64,000 nt of DNA from Gluconacetobacter asukensis (GTDB taxonomy: Bacteria > Pseudomonadota > Alphaproteobacteria > Acetobacterales > Acetobacteraceae), in assembly GCF_014174375.1 (NCBI RefSeq), contig NZ_JABEQE010000001.1:434001-498000 (forward strand), written 5' to 3'. Shown piece by piece: positions 26,290-35,189 of the stretch. Both the position numbers and the translations under genes were made by a program. Each line of letters opens with the position of its first letter. Position 1 is the stretch's first letter. The notes below the pieces were generated by a model. The model ran no database searches and was not told the origin of the DNA. It worked only from the letters and a program-made list of their open reading frames with translations.

Positions 26290-26360
26290 AACCTGGCCGC
26301 ACATGCGGGCTGGCGAGCAAGAACGCCGCAAAGCAGCGCGCCCGGCGTGCACCGCCAATC
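26290..26360 (+). repeat. Truncated family A copy (A6-prime)
   Basis: The left half of a class II element: ACCTGGCCGCACATGCGGGC, the GGCGAGCAAGAACGCCGC shoulder and a CCCGGCGTG segment. No core and no right arm follow before the full copy A6 begins. A decayed tandem neighbour of A6. Confidence 0.55.
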
Positions 26361-26369
26361 AGCCGCGAA

Positions 26370-26531
26370 GAGCGTGGCCGGAAATGTGGGCTGGTGAGCG
26401 AGAGTGCCGCGAAGCGGCACGGCCGGCGTGTGTCCGCGAGCACCGGAGCGGAGCGGCCTTGATGGCCGTGAGCACCGGCGCACAGCGGACGCGCGCCGGA
26501 TCGCCACCAGCCCGCATTTACGGCCACGCTC
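26370..26531 (+). repeat. Family A palindromic element, copy A6 (class II arms)
   Basis: The arms GAGCGTGGCCGGAAATG (26370-26386) and CATTTACGGCCACGCTC (26515-26531) pair 16 of 17. The inner hairpin is GTGCCGC/GCGGCAC and the core is intact. It abuts the gshA stop codon (26532-26534), with the core antisense to gshA. Confidence 0.85.
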
Positions 26532-27944
26532 TCAGACGGCGGCTTCGGCGAAGATCTTGCTCACATCGCCCTGCCAGACGCCATGATACCGCTCCAGCCA
26601 ATACTCGGCCTGGGTCGGCGCGCCGGTCACGATCGCCTGCAACGGGGCCAGCAGATGGCTCTCATCCCGCCCATTATTATCCGTCACCGCGCGCGCCCGC
26701 AGCCCGTCGGTCGCAATCGCCACCATGCGGGCGGCCAGATCGCGCGCCGTCCCACCGGCCCACGGCGCATCCAGCCCCTGGCGCGGCACGGCGGCACGCA
26801 GCGCCACATACTCCGCCCAGTCCTGCTCGCGCACCAGCGCGTCGGCGGCCGTCAGCGCCGCATCGTCATACAGCAGCCCGACCCACAAGGCCGACTGCGC
26901 CAGCATCATCTCCGGCGACCCGGCATCCGCGCCCCGCATTTCCAGGAACCGCTTCAGCCGCACGTCGGTAAAGGCGGTGGTCAGATGGTCCTCGAAATCG
27001 CCGACGGTCGGCACCAGCCCGTCCAGCCCGTCCTGCCGCTCGCCCTTCATCCAGGCGCGAAACGACCGCCCGGCCACATCCAGGATCTGCCCGTCGCGCA
27101 CGATGAAATACATCGGCACGTCCAGCAGCCATTCCACATAGGCCTCGAACCCGAAGGACGGATCGAAGAAGGCCAGCGGCATGCCCGACCGCACATTGTC
27201 GGTATCGGTCCAGACATGGGCACGGTTGGAGAGCAGCCCGTTCGGCTTCCCCTCGTAGAAGGGCGAATTGGCGAACAGCGCGGTCGCCACCGGCTGCAAC
27301 GCCAGCGACACGCGCAACTTGCGCAGCATGTCGCTCTCGGAGGCGAAATCCAGATTGACCTGCACGGTGCAGGTCCGCGTCATCATGTCCAGCCCCAGCG
27401 TGCCGACCTTGGGCATGTAGTTGCGCATGATCGCATAGCGGCTCTTGGGCATCCACGGCATGTCCGCGCGGCGCGCCAGCGGGTGGAAGCCCAGCGGCGC
27501 GAAACCGATGCCCAGCGAGCGTGTAATGGGGCGGATCGCCTCGAAATGCCGGGCCATCTCATGGCCCGTATCGTGCAGGCTGGCCAGCGGCGCGCCCGAC
27601 AGTTCGAACTGCCCCGCCGGCTCCAGCGACACCGAGCCACCGCGTTCGGAGCCGATTCCCTTCAGCCCGATCAGCTTGCCCTTGTCCTCGATCGCTTCCC
27701 ATCTGCCCCCGCCATCCTGGCGGTTCAGGTCGGTCAGGATCTCGCCAATCCCGTCGGGCGCATAGGGCGGCGGCATCCAGGGCGCACGCTCCGGCCCGGC
27801 GGCAGCCGGCAGGACAAAACCGAATTTCTCATGCTCGGTGCCGATGCGCCACCGTTCGCGTGGCTTGCCCCCATCCGCCAGCAACCCGGCCAGTTGGCCG
27901 ATCGATTCAATAGGGGTAATATCTTGCTCGCCGGGGTTCGACAT
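26532..27944 (-). CDS. gshA: Glutamate-cysteine ligase, plant-type (GCS2)
   Basis: A 470-residue enzyme joining glutamate and cysteine with ATP, the first step of glutathione synthesis. IGTEHEKFGF (about residues 35-44), WEAIEDKGKLIGLKG, SLEPAGQFELSGAPL, MMTRTCTVQVNLDF and the Asn/Arg-rich RNYMPKVGTLGLDMM are typical of the alphaproteobacterial/plant class. ATG 27944 (MSNPGEQD) is preferred over ATG 27965. rsmE lies upstream in the same direction (75 bp gap), a pairing usual in alphaproteobacteria. Repeat A6 sits at its stop. Confidence 0.93.
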   Translation of the reverse strand: MSNPGEQDITPIESIGQLAGLLADGGKPRERWRIGTEHEKFGFVLPAAAGPERAPWMPPPYAPDGIGEILTDLNRQDGGGRWEAIEDKGKLIGLKGIGSERGGSVSLEPAGQFELSGAPLASLHDTGHEMARHFEAIRPITRSLGIGFAPLGFHPLARRADMPWMPKSRYAIMRNYMPKVGTLGLDMMTRTCTVQVNLDFASESDMLRKLRVSLALQPVATALFANSPFYEGKPNGLLSNRAHVWTDTDNVRSGMPLAFFDPSFGFEAYVEWLLDVPMYFIVRDGQILDVAGRSFRAWMKGERQDGLDGLVPTVGDFEDHLTTAFTDVRLKRFLEMRGADAGSPEMMLAQSALWVGLLYDDAALTAADALVREQDWAEYVALRAAVPRQGLDAPWAGGTARDLAARMVAIATDGLRARAVTDNNGRDESHLLAPLQAIVTGAPTQAEYWLERYHGVWQGDVSKIFAEAAV

Positions 27945-28019
27945 CGTTTCTGAACAAGCCTTCAAACACAGAACGGATCGACGGATGGGTCCGTCGCAGC
28001 CATGCGACCGACCGGTCGG

Positions 28020-28772
28020 TCAGCGGGAATCTGCACCAGACGCGCGCCGGAAGCCAGCCCCCATCAGGGACAGGCCACATGCGGCGGCCGTATCCGCCCG
28101 CAGGATCAGTTTTCCCAGCGTGATCATCCTGATAAACGGCCGCGCACGCAACATCCGCCGCTCGGCATCGGAAAAGCCGCCCTCGGGGCCCACCAGCAGC
28201 CCGTCCCCGTCGGCAACGATGTCGATCTCCCCCACCCCGTCATCCGGCCCGCTGCGCTCGGCCGCCACAAACAGGGTGCGCCCGGCCGGCCACACCGCCA
28301 GATGCTCGGGCAGGCGCGCCGGTTCGCCGATCGCCGGCACATCCAGCCGCTCGCATTGTTCCGCCGCCTCGATGGCAATCGCTTCCAGCCGCGCGACATT
28401 CACCCGATGGGTATTGGTGCGCTCGGTCAGCACGGGCAGAAAGCGCGTCACCCCCAGCTCGGTGCCCATGCGCACCACCATGTCGGTGGCATCGCGCTTC
28501 AGCGGCGCGAACAGCAGCACCGGCCCACAGGCCGGTTCCGGCGCGCGACGGCGATGCAGCAGCCGCACCTGCGCGCGGTCGCGCCGCACCGCCACCAGGC
28601 TGGCCAGCCACTCCCCGTCCTGGGCATTGAACAGCGCGACTTCCGCCCCCGGCGCCATCCGCATCACGGTGCCGAGGTAATGGGCCTGACCCGGCTCCAG
28701 ATCGCGCACCGCATCCGCCTCCATCGGCGGCCGGCCGGCCGGATCGGCGAACAGGCGGGGACAATCCTTCAT
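28020..28772 (-). CDS. rsmE: 16S rRNA m3U1498 methyltransferase RsmE
   Basis: A 250-residue SPOUT methyltransferase. The N-terminal PUA-like part contains QAHYLGTVMRMAPGAEVALFN; the C-terminal knot contains KRDATDMVVRMGTELGVTRFLPV, AAEQCERLDVPAIGEP and LLVGPEGGFSDAERRML, the SAM-binding signature. It methylates U1498 of 16S rRNA in the 30S subunit. Likely cotranscribed with gshA. Length and motifs are normal. Confidence 0.94.
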   Translation of the reverse strand: MKDCPRLFADPAGRPPMEADAVRDLEPGQAHYLGTVMRMAPGAEVALFNAQDGEWLASLVAVRRDRAQVRLLHRRRAPEPACGPVLLFAPLKRDATDMVVRMGTELGVTRFLPVLTERTNTHRVNVARLEAIAIEAAEQCERLDVPAIGEPARLPEHLAVWPAGRTLFVAAERSGPDDGVGEIDIVADGDGLLVGPEGGFSDAERRMLRARPFIRMITLGKLILRADTAAACGLSLMGAGFRRASGADSR

Positions 28773-28860
28773 GACGACATCACCTCCGACCGGCCGGCAA
28801 CGCGCCCTCCCGCGTCCGGCCCTTGACCACGTCCCTCCCGCGCCCCATCACACGCGGGCA

Positions 28861-28887
28861 TGAGAGGCTGTTTCAAAAGCCCTCTCA
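28861..28887 (+). repeat. Remnant of a class I family A element
   Basis: GAGGCTGTTTCAAAAGCC is the class I left arm (compare GAGGCTGCTTCAAAAGCC in copy A9). It runs directly into CTCTCAG, the sequence that follows the right arm of A9. The whole middle is missing. It lies in the divergent gap between rsmE and ubiA, in the same sense as ubiA, like the intact class I copies. Confidence 0.6.
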
Positions 28888-28938
28888 GCTGCACCCGATG
28901 CCTTTATTGTGCCCGTGTGTCCAGACGGAGACCCCAGC

Positions 28939-29853
28939 GTGACCCCGCTCCCCCATACCGACATCCGGACCACAGGCTGGATCAGCCACCTGCCGGCAGC
29001 CCTGCGCCCCTACGCGCTGCTGGCCCGGCTGGACCGCCCCATCGGCACCTGGCTGCTGTTCCTGCCCGGCCTGTGGGGCATCCTGCTCCCCGGCGGGGTC
29101 GAGGCCGGCGAGCGCCTGCGGCTGGCGCTGCTGTTCGCCATCGGCAGCGTGGTGATGCGGTCGGCCGGCTGCGTGGTCAACGATATGTGGGATCGCGACA
29201 TCGACCGCATGGTGGCGCGCACGGCAGGCCGTCCGCTGGCCTCGGGCGCGCTGCGCATGCGCCAGGCCGCCTGGTTCCTCGCCCTGCTGCTGGCGATCGG
29301 GCTGATTATCCTGCTCCAGCTCAATCCGCTGTGCCGCGTGCTGGGCGTGGGGTCACTGCTGCTGGTGGGGCTGTATCCGCTGGCCAAGCGCTTCACCTGG
29401 TGGCCCCAGCTCGTCATGGGCTTCACCTTCGGCTTCGGCGCCCCGATGGGCTACGCGGCGGCGGCCGGGCGCATCGACGCCGCCTGGGCGGCACTCTATG
29501 CCGCCACCATCCTGTGGCAGCTCGGCTTCGACACGATCTACGGCTTCCAGGATATGGAGGACGACGCGCGCATCGGCGTCAAATCGACCTCGCGCCTGTG
29601 GGCGGGCCAGCCCCGGCTGTTCGTCGGCACGTGCTACGCGCTGGCGGTGCTGGCCCTGCTGCTGGCCGGCTGGCTGGCCGGCTGCACCATCGGCTTCTGG
29701 GTGGCGATGGCGCTGCCTTCCATCGCGCTGGGCTGGCAGGTCGCCCATCTCGACAGTACCGATCCGCGCCGCTGCCTGATGCTGTTCCGCTTCAACCGCG
29801 AGACGGGGCTGGCGGTCGCCCTGGCCATCCTGGCCGGACTGACCAGCCGATGA
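28939..29853 (+). CDS. ubiA: 4-hydroxybenzoate polyprenyltransferase UbiA
   Basis: A 304-residue integral membrane prenyltransferase that attaches the polyprenyl tail to 4-hydroxybenzoate in ubiquinone synthesis. The two Asp-rich motifs that hold the prenyl diphosphate through Mg2+ are NDMWDRDIDRMVARTAGRP (near residue 80) and DTIYGFQDMEDDARIGVKS (near residue 200). About eight or nine hydrophobic helices follow the family pattern. The GTG at 28939 is chosen because GGAG lies 8 bp upstream. The stop overlaps the next gene (ATGA). Confidence 0.95.
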   Translation: MTPLPHTDIRTTGWISHLPAALRPYALLARLDRPIGTWLLFLPGLWGILLPGGVEAGERLRLALLFAIGSVVMRSAGCVVNDMWDRDIDRMVARTAGRPLASGALRMRQAAWFLALLLAIGLIILLQLNPLCRVLGVGSLLLVGLYPLAKRFTWWPQLVMGFTFGFGAPMGYAAAAGRIDAAWAALYAATILWQLGFDTIYGFQDMEDDARIGVKSTSRLWAGQPRLFVGTCYALAVLALLLAGWLAGCTIGFWVAMALPSIALGWQVAHLDSTDPRRCLMLFRFNRETGLAVALAILAGLTSR

Positions 29854-30500
29854 ACACCCGCCCCGATCCCGAATCCTTCATCCTCGCCAACACCAGCCCC
29901 GCCCATGCCCCGCTGGTGCCCGAGATCACGCTGCACCTCGCCACCCAGATCACCCCGATCTGGCAGGCCAGCGAGGACTGGCTGACCCAACAGGATATCG
30001 AACCGCCCTTCTGGGCCTTCGCCTGGCCGGGCGGCCAGTTGCTGGCCCGCCATATCCTGGACAATCCCGCCCTGGTCGCCGGGCGCCGGGTACTGGATTT
30101 CGCAGCCGGCTGCGGCATCGCCGCCATCGCCTGCGCGCAGGCCGGCGCCAGCATGGTGGAAGCCGCCGAAATCGACCCCCTGGCCGTCGCCGCCATCACG
30201 CTCAACGCCCGTGCCAACGGCGTGGCGGTCACCGCCACCGGCGCGGACCTGGTCGGCACCACGCTGCGCTGGGACCTGATCCTGTGCGGCGACGTCTGCT
30301 ACGAAAACCCGATGACCGAGCATATCCTGCCCTGGCTGCGCGACGCCGCGCGCACCGCCGAGGTCTGGATCGCCGATCCCGGCCGCGCCTACCTGCCCCG
30401 CGCCGGCCTGCACCCCATCCTCACCCGCGACGTCCCGACCACGCGCGAACTCGAGGATCGGGATATGCGCCGCACCACCCTCTACCGCATCACCCCCTGA
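29850..30500 (+). CDS. EtfB-type protein lysine methyltransferase (METTL20-like)
   Basis: A 216-residue class I methyltransferase. PPFWAFAWPGGQLLARHILD and the SAM loop VLDFAAGCGIAAIACAQAGA with ILCGDVCYE are characteristic of the METTL20/ETFBKMT group, which methylates lysines of electron-transfer flavoprotein beta; a relative in Agrobacterium modifies EtfB and ribosomal L7/L12. The substrate here is inferred from family only. It starts in an ATGA overlap with the ubiA stop, so both come from one mRNA, and its TGA stop is the first base pair of repeat A7. Confidence 0.8.
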   Translation: MNTRPDPESFILANTSPAHAPLVPEITLHLATQITPIWQASEDWLTQQDIEPPFWAFAWPGGQLLARHILDNPALVAGRRVLDFAAGCGIAAIACAQAGASMVEAAEIDPLAVAAITLNARANGVAVTATGADLVGTTLRWDLILCGDVCYENPMTEHILPWLRDAARTAEVWIADPGRAYLPRAGLHPILTRDVPTTRELEDRDMRRTTLYRITP

Positions 30501-30662
30501 GCCTGTCTGGAAATGCGCCCTGGTGGCGATCCGACGCGCGTTTCCTGCGCGTCGGTGCTCACGGCCATCAAGGCCGCTCCGCTCCGATGCTCAAAAACAC
30601 ACGCCGGGCGCGGCCCGTTCCGGTCCGCTCTCACTCACCAGCCCACATTTCCAGACAGGCTC
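30499..30662 (-). repeat. Family A palindromic element, copy A7 (class II arms)
   Basis: GAGCCTGTCTGGAAATG (30499-30515) pairs 17 of 17 with CATTTCCAGACAGGCTC (30646-30662). It begins inside the methyltransferase stop codon, with the core antisense to that gene. The inner hairpin (GCGGCCC/GGTCCGC) contains a wobble-type change. Confidence 0.87.
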
Positions 30663-30820
30663 TGATCAGGAATACGCGCCGATGACGCTCCGACGCGCGT
30701 TTCCTGCGCGTCGGTGCTCATGGCCATCAAGGCCGCTCCGCTCCGATGCTCAAAAACACACGCCGGGCGCGCCCCTCACGGGCCGCTCTCGCTCACCAGC
30801 CCACATTTCCAGACAGGCTC
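30663..30820 (-). repeat. Family A tandem copy A8
   Basis: A second copy directly follows A7 with a period of about 158 bp. It has the same core and the same right arm (CATTTCCAGACAGGCTC, 30804-30820), but its left end is GATCAGGAATACGCGCCGATG instead of the pairing arm. Its right arm could compete for the A7 left arm. Confidence 0.75.
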
Positions 30821-30862
30821 CGATCAGGAATACACGCCGATGGCGATCCGACGCGCATTCCC
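30821..30862 (-). repeat. Partial third tandem copy of family A
   Basis: GATCAGGAATACACGCCGAT and the following GCGATCCGACGCGCATTCC repeat the start of unit A8 and then stop. It ends 13 bp before the stop codon of the GGDEF-EAL gene. Confidence 0.6.
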
Positions 30863-30875
30863 CGCCTGAATGGCG

Positions 30876-33800
30876 TCAGTCACGCCCGGCATTGACCACG
30901 CGCTCCACCAGCCAGTCCCGCAGATCCCGGGCCACCTCCTCCGACACGGCGCCAGCCGCCAGGATACGGTACCATCCCGCGGCATCGCCGTCATTCCGGC
31001 CGCGCTCTTCCAGCCATCGCGTCAGCAGCCCATCTTCGAAATGAAACCCGCCCTGCGGCGAATTGCCGCGCGTGGCCGTCCACAGACAGGCCAGCGCGCC
31101 CAGATCGCTATGGATGCCACTTTCCTGCTCCTGCGCCTGGCCCGAACAGGTGCGATACCAGTCCAGGAAGTCATCGGGGGGCATCGGCCGGGCAATGCCG
31201 AATCCCTGCCCGTAGCGACAGCCCAGATGACGCATGGCCTCGATCATGTCGGCATCTTCCAGCCCCTCCACCACCACCTGGCTGTGCATGTCGTTGCCCA
31301 TTTCCTGCAGCGAGCGAATAACGCTGAAAATCTGCAAGGGCACGTCGCGAATATAATGTAACAGGCCCCGGTCGACCTTGATGCAGTCGAACGGCGTCGC
31401 AGACAGCCGCACCAGGTTGCTATGCCCCGACCCGAGATCGTCGATGGCCACCAGCACACCCATCGAACGGAAACTCTGCAGGACCGCCCCCTGCCTGTCC
31501 GGATCGAGGTCCTGCGTTTCCAGGACTTCCAGCGTCAACCGGCCGGGGGCAATATCGTGGCATTTCAGCATGTCGTCGACCACGCGCAGGATATTGGCGT
31601 TCGACAGGCAGGACGGCGGCAGATTGACCGACATCCCGGTGGAAAGACCCTTTCCGTCCCACGATTGCAGCCATTCCAGGCTCTGCTCAAGCCCCATCTG
31701 GAACAGCCGGTCGAGTTCGTCATGCCCCAGCAGCGTCAGGAAGGTCGCGGGCGAAAGGATCGCGCCGTCGGCATCCTTCAGCCTGGCCAGCGCCTCGACC
31801 TTCAGCACCTGGCCCGTGTACAAATCGACGATGGGCTGCATGAACATGCGCAGGCCGCCGGAGAACAGGCGCTCGCGCAGACGGGACGAACGCTCGTCGG
31901 ACATGCCCTGCCCGTTCTGCCACAGCGTTTCCCATGTCGTCTGCAATCCGCCGGCAAATTCCCGCATGCTGGTGGATTCGAACTGGTTGGGGCAGGCCCC
32001 GAACAGGGTCAGCACCAGCGCCGTGGTCCCGTCCCGACGCAGGATCGGCACGCTCAGGGACGAATGGATTCGCAAATCCACCATCAGCGTATGCCAGGGT
32101 GCCATGCCCCTATCCAGTTCGATGGAGGGGCAGGTCTGCCGTTTGCCCGTGCGCCAGGCCTGGGCACCGACAAAGCCGCCATGGGGTGATCCGGCGGCAA
32201 TCACGGGCCGCACCTCGCCGCGCAGCAGCGCCTCGTCCAGCGCCGCGGCGCACGGCCCCGCGACCGATTGCGCGACCAGCTCCCCTTTCGTGTTGGGGCG
32301 GACCAGAAAAGCGGCCTGGATACCGGGCAATTTCCCCAGGCCGGCCAGCGCCTCGGCACTGACCGGGCCCCACGCGCCGCTGGGCATATCCTCGGATACG
32401 GAAGCGGCATAGGCCTTGTGCACGCCCTGCCCGATCAGACGCCGCATCCTGCGATCGTCCCGATAGCGGGCCTCGATGATCTGCTGCACGCGATAGCGGT
32501 CGTCGCTGCCGATGCCGTGGGCCGCCATGTCCGCCAGCAGCAGGCGCAGATAGCCGCTCTGCTCGGCGACGAAGATGGCCTGCTCGACGCCGAACAGCGC
32601 ATACATGACGCCCAACGTGCGCGCGGTCACAAGCACGTCCTTCCGGGTGGTCGCCGGGGCGGCCAGAAACTCCAGATGCCTCGCCTCGCGCTCATTCAGG
32701 CGGTCATGCTGTTCCGGCGTCAGATGGGCCAGCACGGTCACACCGCCGCTTTTCTGCCAGATCGCCGGGATCGCACCCTTGCGAATCCTCTCCCCGATCC
32801 GCGCGGTAGCCCCGACCGCGGGCGCCATGAACTCCGCAGCCGCCACCCCATAAGGGGAAATGGGAAACAGGTCCGCGCCGTCATCGTCCAGATCCTGCGC
32901 TTCCTCGATGGCGGCTGCGAAATGCCAGTTGCCCTCGCGCTTACCCTTGCCCTGCTTGGCCTGGTACATCGCATTGTCGGCCTGACGCAGCAATGCCTCC
33001 GGCCGGTCGCCATCCCGCGGAAAAAGCGCGACCCCCATGGCAAGGCCTACCCTGGCGGTGTTCCCGTCATCCAGGACAAACGGCTCCGCCACGACCGAGG
33101 ACAGGCTGTCCAGCGCCGCCTCGACCTGGTCGTTCGCCATGTCCGTATCGAGGTTTTCCAGAACGACCACGAACTCGTCGCCCCCCAGCCGGGCAACATA
33201 ACCATTCTCGCGCAGCGCTTCCCACAACCGCCGGCTCAGTTCGGTCAGCACCTTGTCGCCGGCGGCATGGCCGTATGTGTCGTTGACGGATTTGAACCCG
33301 TCCAGATCCATCAGCCCGACCGCCATGGACGTGCCGCGCTCGCGGGCCCGTTCCTGCGCCTTGGGCAGATATTCCTCCAGCGCCAGCCGGTTGGGCAGCG
33401 CGGTCAGCGCGTCGCGCCGGGCACGCCTTGCCTCCTCCTGCCGCAATTTTTCCATATTGCTGCTGGCATCCAGCCGGTCCAGATTCTGGCCCAGCAAGTC
33501 CGCCACCCGCCGGCACAGCGTAATACTCTTCTCGTCGAAACCGTCGGCCCGCTGCGTCGTGAAGGCCAGCACGGCCCAGATCTGCCCGCCCCGCACCACC
33601 GGCACCGACAGCACGCCGCGCCACCCCCGCTCCATCAACTGCCAATAGCCCGGGATTCCGGCAAGGTCGGTCGCCGGATCGTTCGTAAAGACCAGCTCCC
33701 CGTTCCGCCAGGCCCGCACCGTCATCGGCACGGCGGTGGCATTGGTGTCGACCCGCCAGTTCAACCCGGCGATCAGGTCCGCACCCTTGCCCGCCTGGGC

Positions 33801-34946
33801 CCGCACGCACATCCGGTCGGACAGATCGGGCTGCACCAGCCAGACGGCGCTGAACAGTGTATTGTCGACCAGCGCCTCGCACACCGCACGGCATTTTTCC
33901 GCCTCGTCCTCGGCGGCGAGCATGGCGGACACGGCATTGATCAGCGCGCGATACAGGCGCTGCGCCTCCTCACGCTCGGTCACGTCCTCGATGGTCCACA
34001 CCGAATCCGTACCCGGCGAATCGTCCAGCATCACAGCGGACAGATCAGCGATCACATCGTGCCCGTCCGGCCGGGCCAGACGCACACCGGACAGCTTGGC
34101 CCGGCCGCTGGCGCGCAATTGCGCCTGCGCCTGCGCCAGTTGCACACCATGATCCCTGCCGGCCAGGAGCGTATCCGCCGGGACATTGTGCAGATCGCTC
34201 GGCGCGCAGCCCGCAAGGGTGGCAGCAAAGGCGTTCGCGCGCTGGATACGCATGTCGCGCACCAGCACGATTCCCACCTGCGACCGGTCGAGCAGCGCCA
34301 CCTTCGACCGCCGGTCGTCATACATCCTCAACCCGCGCGAAACGCTGGCCGCCGCCTCCAGCAGGATGGTCCTGATCGCGGGGTCGAACGCATCCTCCCG
34401 CCTGTCATACACGCCGAACACAGCCCAGACCCTGCCGGCGCGCCACAGCGGCAGCACCGCGCAGGACCGCACGCCCAGCGCATGCATGCGCGCCTGCCAG
34501 GGCAGCAGATCGTCCTCACGCGCGATATCGGCACAAAAGACCGGCTGCCCGTCATGCCAGACGCGCCCGGCAGGGCCGTGCCGCGCCGGCCTGTCCGGCG
34601 CGGCCGAAAAGGCCGGATCGTGCAGTTGCGCAACCGGCCCGCTGCACGCCAGCAGCTGGAAATCCCCCGCCTCGTCCGGCCGGGCGACAAAGGCGGCGCG
34701 CAGGCGCGCGTTTCGGGTCGCGGCCTCGCACACCGCGTCCAGCAAGGCGCTTTCGCCCAGGGCGGGATCGAGCGCCATGCCGACACGTGCCAGAAACGCG
34801 TTGAATCGATTCAGCCGGTGCAACCGCCGGAACCGCTTGCGCACAAACTGGCGCTGCCCGCCTTCGCTCCCCCCGCCGTCCATCGCGGCTTCCGCCAGCG
34901 AGGTGAGGCGTCGGGAGGCAGGCAACAGAGAGCGCGGCAGACGCAT
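30876..34946 (-). CDS. Multidomain GGDEF-EAL protein with GAF/PAS sensors (cyclic-di-GMP turnover)
   Basis: A 1356-residue cytoplasmic signalling protein. By eye the order is GAF (about 55-200), PAS (210-320), GAF (330-490), GGDEF (512-670), an unassigned helical block (about 730-880), a further GAF-like block (about 890-1010) and EAL (1025-1275). GGDEF is intact (ARLGGDEFVVV), but the inhibitory RxxD site reads RENG. EAL keeps its key residues: VEALARL, VNLPPS, DDLGSGHSNL, IKVDRG, VVVEGLED and YGQGF. It should hydrolyse c-di-GMP and may also make or bind it. In acetic acid bacteria c-di-GMP activates cellulose synthesis. An extended -10 lies about 40 bp upstream. Confidence 0.92.
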   Translation of the reverse strand: MRLPRSLLPASRRLTSLAEAAMDGGGSEGGQRQFVRKRFRRLHRLNRFNAFLARVGMALDPALGESALLDAVCEAATRNARLRAAFVARPDEAGDFQLLACSGPVAQLHDPAFSAAPDRPARHGPAGRVWHDGQPVFCADIAREDDLLPWQARMHALGVRSCAVLPLWRAGRVWAVFGVYDRREDAFDPAIRTILLEAAASVSRGLRMYDDRRSKVALLDRSQVGIVLVRDMRIQRANAFAATLAGCAPSDLHNVPADTLLAGRDHGVQLAQAQAQLRASGRAKLSGVRLARPDGHDVIADLSAVMLDDSPGTDSVWTIEDVTEREEAQRLYRALINAVSAMLAAEDEAEKCRAVCEALVDNTLFSAVWLVQPDLSDRMCVRAQAGKGADLIAGLNWRVDTNATAVPMTVRAWRNGELVFTNDPATDLAGIPGYWQLMERGWRGVLSVPVVRGGQIWAVLAFTTQRADGFDEKSITLCRRVADLLGQNLDRLDASSNMEKLRQEEARRARRDALTALPNRLALEEYLPKAQERARERGTSMAVGLMDLDGFKSVNDTYGHAAGDKVLTELSRRLWEALRENGYVARLGGDEFVVVLENLDTDMANDQVEAALDSLSSVVAEPFVLDDGNTARVGLAMGVALFPRDGDRPEALLRQADNAMYQAKQGKGKREGNWHFAAAIEEAQDLDDDGADLFPISPYGVAAAEFMAPAVGATARIGERIRKGAIPAIWQKSGGVTVLAHLTPEQHDRLNEREARHLEFLAAPATTRKDVLVTARTLGVMYALFGVEQAIFVAEQSGYLRLLLADMAAHGIGSDDRYRVQQIIEARYRDDRRMRRLIGQGVHKAYAASVSEDMPSGAWGPVSAEALAGLGKLPGIQAAFLVRPNTKGELVAQSVAGPCAAALDEALLRGEVRPVIAAGSPHGGFVGAQAWRTGKRQTCPSIELDRGMAPWHTLMVDLRIHSSLSVPILRRDGTTALVLTLFGACPNQFESTSMREFAGGLQTTWETLWQNGQGMSDERSSRLRERLFSGGLRMFMQPIVDLYTGQVLKVEALARLKDADGAILSPATFLTLLGHDELDRLFQMGLEQSLEWLQSWDGKGLSTGMSVNLPPSCLSNANILRVVDDMLKCHDIAPGRLTLEVLETQDLDPDRQGAVLQSFRSMGVLVAIDDLGSGHSNLVRLSATPFDCIKVDRGLLHYIRDVPLQIFSVIRSLQEMGNDMHSQVVVEGLEDADMIEAMRHLGCRYGQGFGIARPMPPDDFLDWYRTCSGQAQEQESGIHSDLGALACLWTATRGNSPQGGFHFEDGLLTRWLEERGRNDGDAAGWYRILAAGAVSEEVARDLRDWLVERVVNAGRD

Positions 34947-34983
34947 CAGACAACCCCAGCCACCGGAATAGAGAGAAACATCT

Positions 34984-34992
34984 ACTATAGCA
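34984..34992 (-). promoter_or_regulatory. Possible extended -10 promoter of the GGDEF-EAL gene
   Basis: Read on the minus strand, TGCTATAGT occupies 34984-34992, an extended -10 (TGnTATAGT) about 40 bp before the start codon. A weak GGCT-N8-AGCC stem lies just upstream of it. There is no good -35, as is usual for extended -10 promoters. Confidence 0.35.
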
Positions 34993-35019
34993 TTGGCTAA
35001 AAAATAAGCCCTGCACTAG

Positions 35020-35189
35020 GGTTATATTTATGATTTTATTGAGTAAAAGAATTATTTCTTACAAACATAAGCTTCTCTCAATTTTCCATAAACAGAATAA
35101 GAATATAATTTGTTTTCAAAAGAAATTTTCCCTATTCCGTCAGGTATACATTAAATAAAATTCTTTTTATCCAGAAGGGCACAAAATCA
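35020..35189. other. Very AT-rich intergenic stretch
   Basis: About 170 bp between the MFS gene 3' end and the GGDEF-EAL gene are strikingly rich in A and T in an otherwise GC-rich window. They hold A/T runs, repeated AATTCTTTT/AAAAGAATT motifs and no open frame. The stretch could be a regulatory leader, an H-NS/Ros-type binding zone or a remnant of foreign DNA. Confidence 0.5.

Noticed and set aside
18705-30860. Short frames translating family A copies (peptides like MAIRRAFPALRCSRPSRPLRSD)
   Set aside because: They recur only because the repeat core recurs, appear in either strand, lack ribosome sites and are interrupted by arm changes; they are by-products of the element, not a protein family.
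30499-30862. Tandem repeats considered as a CRISPR array
   Set aside because: Units are about 158 bp with no short repeat/unique spacer pattern, and no cas genes are present.
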